A stretch of DNA of 48,376 nt from a virus. The stretch lies in the IMG/VR virus record IMGVR_UViG_3300013131_000068, positions 1 through 48,376 of that record; one strand, given 5' to 3'. Each line of letters starts with the position of its first letter. Position 1 is the stretch's first letter. This document shows positions 14,821 through 20,024 of the stretch, one piece after another. The translations under genes and the position numbers were made by a program. The notes beneath the pieces were generated by a model. That model saw only the letters and a list, made by a program, of their open reading frames with translations, was not told where the DNA came from and did not search any database.

Positions 14821-15073
14821 AAAAGCCAAGGGCGACTCCTGTGAAGAACGTACGGCTATCAGCTGGAATATAATTTATGTGAAGATAAAAGTCAATCTCT
14901 TCTTCATCGGTAAGAATCATTCCACGAGAAGGATACGGCATAAAGCCATCCATGTCCCAGTTGATCGCATCTTGCATTGATAGGTTGTAATCACGCATCA
15001 TCTCAAGAATGCGCTTATAATAGATATCAGTAGGATCGCGGCTTTTAGTGAATGTAGCACCAAAGTAGTTCAT
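14750..15073 (-). CDS. Hypothetical acidic-tailed protein
   Basis: A 107-residue protein starting MNYFGATFTKSRDPTDIYY. The middle is acidic (TDEEEIDFYLHINYIP) and the tail highly charged (EDKKEETDQEDDRS). It starts by ATGA overlap with the 54-residue gene. Not recognised. The charged tail lies exactly in the overlap with the next gene, so it may be under less constraint than the N-terminal part. Confidence 0.55.
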   Translation of the reverse strand: MNYFGATFTKSRDPTDIYYKRILEMMRDYNLSMQDAINWDMDGFMPYPSRGMILTDEEEIDFYLHINYIPADSRTFFTGVALGFYDYTLEDKKEETDQEDDRSTSTP

Positions 15074-15234
15074 GCGGATGCTCGCTCGTATACAGTTTCG
15101 ACAAAGGAATACGGTGCACCACTCAAGCGCATTGCGGTGAGCAGCATATTATCTACATCGAATACTTCTCGAGCAGCCTCCATGATGCGAGCTTCGGTGA
15201 TAGCTTCTTCGATAAGTTCACGTACAGTTTGCAT
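15070..15234 (-). CDS. Hypothetical 54-residue protein
   Basis: Start MQTVRELIEEAITEA chosen because AAGGAACAACGA precedes it, while the longer in-frame start lies inside the previous gene's end. All-helical, acidic, with no motif (EAAREVFDVDNMLLTAMRL). The stop overlaps the next ATG (ATGA). It belongs to the run of small genes behind the 15447-15475 promoter. Confidence 0.55.
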   Translation of the reverse strand: MQTVRELIEEAITEARIMEAAREVFDVDNMLLTAMRLSGAPYSFVETVYERASA

Positions 15235-15244
15235 TCGTTGTTCC

Positions 15245-15418
15245 TTAGTACCCAGGTTCCATGACGATAACACTGAACCGATTAACTTCTACAATATTAC
15301 CACCTTCCCACTGAATCGTCAACTGCGAACCGTTAGTTGCGACAACCTTTCCGCGTGCATTCTTATTGAGAAATGCACGAACGTTTTGGCCGACGGTAAC
15401 AGACATATCGAGTAGCAT
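15245..15418 (-). CDS. 57-residue beta-rich protein
   Basis: Encodes MLLDMSVTVGQNVRAFLNKN and then ARGKVVATNGSQLTIQWEG, ending VIVMEPGY. It looks like a small SH3/KOW-like beta barrel (alternating strands with a turn Asn-Gly), the type of small nucleic-acid or protein binding domain common in phage early regions. GAGG precedes the ATG by about eight bases. It is the first gene after the strong sigma70-like promoter at 15447-15475. Function unknown. Confidence 0.6.
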   Translation of the reverse strand: MLLDMSVTVGQNVRAFLNKNARGKVVATNGSQLTIQWEGGNIVEVNRFSVIVMEPGY

Positions 15419-15446
15419 GGCTTTTCCTCTTTGCTTCTATTAGATC

Positions 15447-15475
15447 TATATAAGCTACTTCAAACCGAATGTCAA
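15447..15475 (-). promoter_or_regulatory. Sigma70-like promoter
   Basis: TTGACA, 17-base spacer, TATATA on the minus strand, in a non-coding gap just before the 57-residue gene. Likely early, read by host polymerase. Confidence 0.75.
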
Positions 15476-15483
15476 CTCTTATT

Positions 15484-15540
15484 TTAGGTATATTGCACTT
15501 TTGTTGCAGCAATCAGATCACGAAGTTCTTGTTTGGTCAT
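15484..15540 (-). CDS. Possible 18-residue peptide
   Basis: Encodes MTKQELRDLIAATKVQYT. It fills most of the gap between the 53-residue gene and the next promoter, and the helical charged sequence is not random-looking. The ribosome site (GGTAACCAAAG) is weak, so coding is uncertain. Confidence 0.25.
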   Translation of the reverse strand: MTKQELRDLIAATKVQYT

Positions 15541-15555
15541 CTTTGGTTACCGCAT

Positions 15556-15717
15556 TCAGTCGTAATCAACGATGTATTCAGCCCAGACAGAATCGTAGCC
15601 GATATCCATCTGAGCTTTCCATTGACCGATGGTTGCAGGCTCAGTTACTGCAATCATGAACATGATGAACCCAATGAACTTGTAGATCTGGTTCAGAATA
15701 AGGCTATACTCAAACAT
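15556..15717 (-). CDS. 53-residue membrane protein
   Basis: Encodes MFEYSLILNQIYKFIGFIMF and continues MIAVTEPATIG, giving one hydrophobic segment (about residues 11-25) and a charged, aromatic C-terminal tail (YDSVWAEYIVDYD). The ATG overlaps the stop of the 29-residue gene (TAATG) and has GGAG upstream. Together with that gene it forms a pair of tiny early membrane proteins; in T4 such genes often act on host membrane functions or superinfection, but no specific role can be given. Confidence 0.6.
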   Translation of the reverse strand: MFEYSLILNQIYKFIGFIMFMIAVTEPATIGQWKAQMDIGYDSVWAEYIVDYD

Positions 15718-15806
15718 TAGTTTTTCTCCTCAAAGAAGGTTTCGATGATAGCACCAGCAAACACAATTACCACCAAAAAGACAACAGGGATGATTGCAGC
15801 AGTCAT
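15717..15806 (-). CDS. 29-residue single-span membrane peptide
   Basis: Encodes MTAAIIPVVFLVVIVFAGAI and a short charged tail (ETFFEEKN). Nearly the whole protein is one transmembrane helix. It is coupled at both ends by TAATG overlaps, which argues for translation. Function unknown; a membrane-acting early peptide is inferred. Confidence 0.6.
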   Translation of the reverse strand: MTAAIIPVVFLVVIVFAGAIIETFFEEKN

Positions 15807-16024
15807 TAGAAGTCACTCCAGTTCATTGCCATACCGACGTTGCATTCTGCGTTACGCTTAGCCGATTCGAAGTCTACGAAAGGACCAGCCGAGGTGAAGT
15901 TGTCGAGCAGGCGACCTTCGGGGGTAAACAGCATATACTGGTTAGCATAGTTCTTGTTGATGATAACCGGCTTGATCGAGTTGGTGGCGGTGAAGACGGT
16001 TCCGGTTTGTTCGAAGGTCATCAT
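15806..16024 (-). CDS. Hypothetical 72-residue protein
   Basis: Start MMTFEQTGTVFTATNSIKPV; two adjacent ATGs, with AAAGG about eleven bases upstream. Probably a small alpha/beta domain (PVIINKNYANQYMLFTPEGR, then a helical FESAKRNAECNVG). Not recognised. It is the first gene after the promoter at 16057-16084 and is coupled to two tiny membrane proteins. Confidence 0.55.
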   Translation of the reverse strand: MMTFEQTGTVFTATNSIKPVIINKNYANQYMLFTPEGRLLDNFTSAGPFVDFESAKRNAECNVGMAMNWSDF

Positions 16025-16056
16025 GATCGTTCTACCTTTGCTCTGTTTATATTAGT

Positions 16057-16084
16057 AATATAAGTATTTTTTTACAAATGTCAA
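16057..16084 (-). promoter_or_regulatory. Sigma70-like promoter with upstream A-tract
   Basis: TTGACA, 16-base spacer, TATATT, with AAAAAAGTGCGCT just upstream of the -35. The same A-tract plus GTGCGC element precedes the promoter at 35893-35921. Confidence 0.7.
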
Positions 16085-16105
16085 TAGGCCAAGCGCACTT
16101 TTTTG

Positions 16106-16113
16106 TATAAATA
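16106..16113 (+). promoter_or_regulatory. Plus-strand late promoter TATAAATA
   Basis: Perfect late consensus followed after three bases by GTATGGGT. It lies 31 bases before the GTG start of the endonuclease-like gene and is the only perfect plus-strand one seen. Confidence 0.75.
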
Positions 16114-16143
16114 ATCGTATGGGTAGGAAACTTGGAGTAGATC

Positions 16144-16791
16144 GTGGTAGAGCATTCGCCATATACATATTTAGTGGGTTGGACCAAACATGATCTTTGG
16201 TACTATGGCGTGCAGTATAATTCAAAGGCTCGACCAGAGAATCTTTGGACTACATATTTTACATCTTCTAAGATAGTCAAGACCATAAGAGAAAAATATG
16301 GCGAACCTGATGTAATTGAAGTACGAAAAATCTTTAGTAATAAAGACGACGCAAGATTGTGGGAACATAAAGTCTTACGTAGAATTGGTGCAAGAAAGTC
16401 TAAACGATGGTTGAACCAAACCGACAATTTACATCATTATCCTAGAAGTCCAAAATCACCTTGGAATAAGGGTAAAAAACTATCGGCCGAGCAAAAAGAA
16501 AAGATCCGTGATAGTCTTAAAGGTCGAACTCTGTCAGACGAACACAAAGCAAAGATGTCAGTTGCACAACAAAAACGTGACAAGTCTATATCAGATGAAA
16601 CCAGACTCAAAATGAGAAATTCAAAGGTCGGAAAGAATACGACACCCGAGACAAAGGAAAAGATGAGAATTGCAAAACTTGGGATAAAGAAAGAACTAGT
16701 TAAATGCCCATACTGTGATAAAGGTGTCTCACCACATCTTTTTAATCGCTGGCACAACAAAAAATGCAAATTTTTTGAAGCGATTACGTAA
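16144..16791 (+). CDS. Homing-endonuclease-like protein (degenerate GIY-YIG plus NUMOD-type repeats)
   Basis: A 215-residue protein, the only sizeable plus-strand gene. N-terminal YTYLVGWTKHDLWYYGVQY resembles a divergent GIY...YIG core, followed by an Arg, a TSSKIV segment and DDARLWEHKVL with the expected Glu. The C-terminal half has repeated SAEQKEKIRDSLKGRTLSDE-type segments and SDEHKAKMS, SDETRLKM, TPETKEKM, typical NUMOD3-like DNA-contacting repeats. It ends with CPYCDKGVSPHLFNRWHNKKC, a Cys/His zinc-finger-like motif. The GTG start has GGAG eight bases upstream. The family are free-standing mobile nucleases of T4-like phages. Activity is unproven because the catalytic core is degenerate. 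Confidence 0.75.
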   Translation: MVEHSPYTYLVGWTKHDLWYYGVQYNSKARPENLWTTYFTSSKIVKTIREKYGEPDVIEVRKIFSNKDDARLWEHKVLRRIGARKSKRWLNQTDNLHHYPRSPKSPWNKGKKLSAEQKEKIRDSLKGRTLSDEHKAKMSVAQQKRDKSISDETRLKMRNSKVGKNTTPETKEKMRIAKLGIKKELVKCPYCDKGVSPHLFNRWHNKKCKFFEAIT

Positions 16792-16797
16792 AATCAT

Positions 16798-16805
16798 AAT
16801 AAATA
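16798..16805 (+). promoter_or_regulatory. Plus-strand late promoter-like AATAAATA
   Basis: Seven of eight matches, followed after three bases by GTATGGGT exactly as at 16106-16124. It lies seven bases after the endonuclease stop and 46 bases before the 30-residue ORF. Confidence 0.55.
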
Positions 16806-16826
16806 CTTGTATGGGTGCGTGTAATC

Positions 16827-16840
16827 ACGTTAATTAACGT
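16827..16840. repeat. 14-bp perfect palindrome ACGTTAATTAACGT
   Basis: A fully self-complementary 14-mer in the leader of the 30-residue plus-strand ORF, just downstream of the AATAAATA box. It could be an operator or nuclease site; no loop, so not a terminator. Confidence 0.6.
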
Positions 16841-16850
16841 AGAGGCAAGT

Positions 16851-16943
16851 GTGATAGCATACAAAAACACAGATGGAACAGTTGGGGTCGCATCAAGAAT
16901 GCCGGTGGGGTTCCGCCCAACATTCACGTATCGTGCACGGTGA
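16851..16943 (+). CDS. Putative 30-residue late peptide
   Basis: GTG start with GAGG five bases upstream; encodes MIAYKNTDGTVGVASRMPVG and ends RPTFTYRAR. It is flanked by its own AATAAATA box and by the terminator at 16943-16970, so it forms a complete small transcription unit on the plus strand. Not recognised. The alternative is a small RNA of about 150 bases. Confidence 0.45.
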   Translation: MIAYKNTDGTVGVASRMPVGFRPTFTYRAR

Positions 16944-16970
16944 AAAGCCGCTCAGTTTTGGGCGGCTTTT
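16943..16970. terminator. Bidirectional intrinsic terminator between convergent genes
   Basis: AAAAGCCGC / GCGGCTTTT, 9-bp perfect stem with a 10-base loop and T-runs in both directions. The minus-strand gene's stop codon lies in the loop, and the plus-strand ORF stop touches the left arm. Confidence 0.85.
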
Positions 16971-17161
16971 CCTTTTGCAGGATCATCTGGATACTTAAGA
17001 GTAAAGAACGGTGGAGTGAATCCATCGAACCCAGATCCAAGGTTAAGCGAACGACATAGCTTGACTGCAGAATCTTTATCTACACGGCGTGCTACGATGA
17101 GTTCGGATCCTTTTTCAACGATCTCGTACGCGTTTTTGTTTTCATTTACTCGGTAACCCAT
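16952..17161 (-). CDS. Hypothetical 69-residue protein after the helicase gene
   Basis: Start MGYRVNENKNAYEIVEKGSE; the ATG follows GGAGG at nine bases and overlaps the gp41 stop (TGATG). The middle (LIVARRVDKDSAVKLCRSLN) has an alpha/beta feel; the end is basic. Not recognised, but it resembles short proteins often found next to helicase genes in T4-like phages. It ends inside the bidirectional terminator. Confidence 0.6.
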   Translation of the reverse strand: MGYRVNENKNAYEIVEKGSELIVARRVDKDSAVKLCRSLNLGSGFDGFTPPFFTLKYPDDPAKGKAAQN

Positions 17162-18612
17162 CAATTAAGTCCTCCAAAATTCGGTTTCTTTTTCTTAAAG
17201 CTGCTTAGCCGCTGTGGTTCAAGCTCATAGCCTGGCTGAAAATCTGCTTCTTGCATCATCGACGAACCATCAAAGAGAGGTCGATCTCTTTGCTCGATCT
17301 GCTTAGGTCCACCAGTGATACCTTCTTGTGCAGACTCTTCGACATCAAAGAGGCGCATCTTCGAACGGTCAATACCAACCACGAAGCGCTTAGGACTGTC
17401 AACACTACCCCAACGATTCTTTAGCTGTTTGACGAGAAGCTGTCCACGACTTTCATGATCTTCTGTTGAGATGAGAGCAAACATGAAGTCAGCAGTTGCA
17501 GGTAGACCAAACGATTCTGATGTATCTGTTAGTTCAACATCAGAGTTACCATAGCCAGAACGAGTGGTTTGTGTCGCAGTCATAACTGGAACATTGAACT
17601 CCATTGCAAGGCCACGAAGCTCTTCTGCGATCGCTTTAATCATCATATAAGAGTTCATGTTAGCGCCGTGCTTCAACCGAGCACTCATACAGATGTTCAA
17701 GTAATCGATAAAGATAACATCAGGCGCAAAGTTCTTCTTCAACTTCAATTCATTCAACAGATGACGGAAGTGGTTTGCACCAGCAGAACTCGTAGGATAT
17801 TCTTTTACGATTAGTTTGCCCACTGTTCTTGCTTTTATTTTTGCGATCTTCGAGTTATAGATAGGCTTTGGCAGTAAACGAAGATCATCAAGAGTCACAT
17901 CAAGAAGATTTGAATCGATGCGTTCTGCAATACGCTCTTCAGCCATTTCCATTGTAATATACAGAACGTTCTTACCAGCAGATAGAGATGCAGCAGCACA
18001 ATGAGTCATGAACAAAGTCTTACCAACACCGGTGCCGGCAAGAGCAACCGATAACGATTTCTTACTCAAGCCACCCTTTGTAATCTTGTTGAAGTACTCA
18101 AGATCAAACTCGAGCTTCTCTTCTACTCGATGATAGAAGTCAAAGCGTTCATCTGCGTTCTCAAGAAAGTCGTGACCAACATTCGTATCAAAGCTTACGC
18201 CGAGTGCGGTACTCAATAGCTCTGGGATTGCTCCTTTGTCGAGATCTTTAATCTTTCCATCGAGAACAAGAATCGATTGACGAACGGCATTATAGATCGC
18301 TTTGTCTTGACAGAACTTTTCGGTGGTATTGACCAACCAAGTCATATCAGTCTTTTCGTCGTAAGTCAGCGAATCAAGAGTTGCATTGACTTGTTTGTAT
18401 CGTTCTTCGTTCAGCGAATTTGATGCATCGACTGCGATCTTAAGAGCAGCAATCGTAGGCAATCCATTATACTGGTCGATATATGATTTGATTGTAGAGT
18501 AGATAAACTTTTCGTTCTGGTCTTCGAAATATTCATCTTTGAGAAACGGTAGAACAGTTCTTACATACCCCTCATTATGAATCATGCCTGCTAAGATTGT
18601 CTGTTCGATCAT
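17161..18612 (-). CDS. 41: Replicative DNA helicase gp41 (DnaB-like)
   Basis: A 483-residue protein, close to T4 gp41 in length. The N-terminal DnaB-like domain is followed by a RecA-like core with Walker A LAGTGVGKT (Lys198), Walker B VIFIDYLNI and a downstream TATQTTRSGYG segment typical of DnaB family motif. It unwinds DNA 5'-3' ahead of the phage polymerase and loads the primase. It is the last replication gene after uvsX, separated by a hairpin (18633-18659). The ATG at 18612 follows GAGGTACGT. Confidence 0.95.
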   Translation of the reverse strand: MIEQTILAGMIHNEGYVRTVLPFLKDEYFEDQNEKFIYSTIKSYIDQYNGLPTIAALKIAVDASNSLNEERYKQVNATLDSLTYDEKTDMTWLVNTTEKFCQDKAIYNAVRQSILVLDGKIKDLDKGAIPELLSTALGVSFDTNVGHDFLENADERFDFYHRVEEKLEFDLEYFNKITKGGLSKKSLSVALAGTGVGKTLFMTHCAAASLSAGKNVLYITMEMAEERIAERIDSNLLDVTLDDLRLLPKPIYNSKIAKIKARTVGKLIVKEYPTSSAGANHFRHLLNELKLKKNFAPDVIFIDYLNICMSARLKHGANMNSYMMIKAIAEELRGLAMEFNVPVMTATQTTRSGYGNSDVELTDTSESFGLPATADFMFALISTEDHESRGQLLVKQLKNRWGSVDSPKRFVVGIDRSKMRLFDVEESAQEGITGGPKQIEQRDRPLFDGSSMMQEADFQPGYELEPQRLSSFKKKKPNFGGLN

Positions 18613-18632
18613 ACGTACCTCATATAAATTGA

Positions 18633-18659
18633 ACTGGTGGCAGCGGATCTGCCACCAGT
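18633..18659 (-). terminator. Strong hairpin between uvsX and gp41
   Basis: ACTGGTGGCAG / CTGCCACCAGT, 11-bp perfect stem, 5-base loop. The sequence after it (TTCAATTTATATG) is only partly U-rich, so it may be a leaky terminator or a processing site. Confidence 0.65.
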
Positions 18660-18669
18660 GATATCACGC

Positions 18670-19749
18670 TTATTCGTCTTCAAGATCTTCGTCGTCAATG
18701 TCAACTTGCGCCTCGTCATCGTTGATGAGAGTACGAGTTGCGACAGTGTATTTGTTCTTAATATATTCTGCAAATCCAGTTTTGTCAAACATCATTTTCC
18801 AGAATACACCGTTGTCAGCGATTTCTTTTGCACGAAGAAGTTTATCGGAAAGGACTTCACCAGTCTCAGGATCAAACGCTTCATACCAGCCGACCTTTGG
18901 CTTACGAAGGTAACCACCTTCTTCAGCGACCTCCATCAAGCCTGACCACTTAGCAATACCACCTTCAAAAGTAACAGTGATCGGAATCTTCGACTTTTCA
19001 CGAACGTGACGAGACTTCTCGATGTTGATGACGAAGTGGTAGCCTTTGATCTCGGTGCCTTCCTTCTCCTGCTGACGACCAAGAATCCAGATATTGTCAG
19101 CCGACAGGTAGATACCAGTACCACCCGAGACGATTGCTTTTGGATACAGACCTTGTTCCATGTAGATGTGGTTGACCACGACCATTGGAATGTCTTTCAG
19201 GTTCAGGTGAGGAGTGACGATACGGAATACCGACTTCAGCTGTTTTGCACGAGACATGTCAGCGACCGACTTACCGTCAGCAGCATCGTCGACTTCTTTC
19301 TTCGATGCAAGGTTACCAATCGAGTCGATAACGATAATGACATGATCTTTCTTCTCGATTGCTTCGAGTTGCTGAACGATGTCGAACTTGAGCTCTTCGA
19401 TGTTCGTGATAGGAGTATGAATTACTCGGGCCATGTCGACACCAAAAGCTTCGAAGTATGCTTGAGGCGTACCAAATTCTGAGTCATAGAAAAGAATAAT
19501 AGCGTCGTCATACTTCTTTTGATAAGCCGCAGCCATAAGCAGAGCGAATGCTGACTTAAAGTGTTTCGATGGACCTGCGAGCATGGTCAGACCCGGCAAG
19601 AGGCCTCCATCCACACTACCGGATAGCGCAACGTTCACCATCGGAACCTGCGTCGGTACCATTTCTTTTTTACCAAATACTTTTGAGTCAAGCAACGGTG
19701 CGGTCATTTTGACCGTCGACGCCTTAAGCAATTTATCCATTAGCGACAT
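18670..19749 (-). CDS. uvsX: UvsX RecA-like recombinase
   Basis: A 359-residue RecA-family strand-exchange protein. The Walker A motif GPSKHFKS (59-66, Lys65) differs from RecA in the same way as T4 UvsX; Walker B VIIVIDSIGNL and an L2-like VVNHIYMEQGLYP region follow. The acidic C-terminus (DDEDLEDE) is typical. It drives recombination-dependent replication with UvsY and UvsW, also in the window. TAATG overlap with the upstream 91-residue gene, plus AAGGAGAAGAATA before the ATG. An internal sigma70-like promoter (19947-19975) can express uvsX apart from the polymerase gene. Confidence 0.95.
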   Translation of the reverse strand: MSLMDKLLKASTVKMTAPLLDSKVFGKKEMVPTQVPMVNVALSGSVDGGLLPGLTMLAGPSKHFKSAFALLMAAAYQKKYDDAIILFYDSEFGTPQAYFEAFGVDMARVIHTPITNIEELKFDIVQQLEAIEKKDHVIIVIDSIGNLASKKEVDDAADGKSVADMSRAKQLKSVFRIVTPHLNLKDIPMVVVNHIYMEQGLYPKAIVSGGTGIYLSADNIWILGRQQEKEGTEIKGYHFVINIEKSRHVREKSKIPITVTFEGGIAKWSGLMEVAEEGGYLRKPKVGWYEAFDPETGEVLSDKLLRAKEIADNGVFWKMMFDKTGFAEYIKNKYTVATRTLINDDEAQVDIDDEDLEDE

Positions 19750-20024
19750 TATTCTTCTCCTTTACGAATGCGTTCTAGCTTGAGACGAAACTCTGCGATT
19801 CGCTCAAGTCTGTTCGGCCACTTAATTAACTCTTGTTGCGGATTTTTTGACAGATTTGTAAGTAGTTTATCAATAGCGGTTTGCATCTTTTCGAGCCTAG
19901 ATTTTAAATCTTCGTTCTCGACTAAAAGATTGTCTATTTCTGATTGATTATAACTCAGGATCTCCTCGGTGTCAACCGTTGAGAAGCCGAAGTCGTCGTC
20001 GAAGTCTTTGATTGTATTAGACAA
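19749..20024 (-). CDS. Conserved coiled-coil protein between polymerase and UvsX, TTG start
   Basis: A 91-residue protein. I read its start as TTG at 20024 (MSNTIKDFDDDFGFSTVDTE) because GGAGAG lies four bases upstream and the sequence from here on looks like a conserved family in marine T4-like phages. A longer ATG reading would be buried deeper in the polymerase gene. The remainder is a coiled coil (LLVENEDLKSRLEKMQTAID) with a basic end. It overlaps gp43 by eight bases and couples to uvsX. Codons about 17-27 double as a consensus promoter. Function unknown. Confidence 0.7.
   Translation of the reverse strand: MSNTIKDFDDDFGFSTVDTEEILSYNQSEIDNLLVENEDLKSRLEKMQTAIDKLLTNLSKNPQQELIKWPNRLERIAEFRLKLERIRKGEE
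19947..19975 (-). promoter_or_regulatory. Consensus sigma70 promoter inside a coding sequence, upstream of uvsX
   Basis: TTGACA, 17-base spacer, TATAAT: full consensus at both boxes. It lies within the 91-residue gene and encodes Val-Asp-Thr ... Tyr-Asn there. Confidence 0.8.

Noticed and set aside
18704-18709. TTGACA near the end of uvsX
   Set aside because: Encodes the acidic tail; nothing like TATAAT follows at the right distance.
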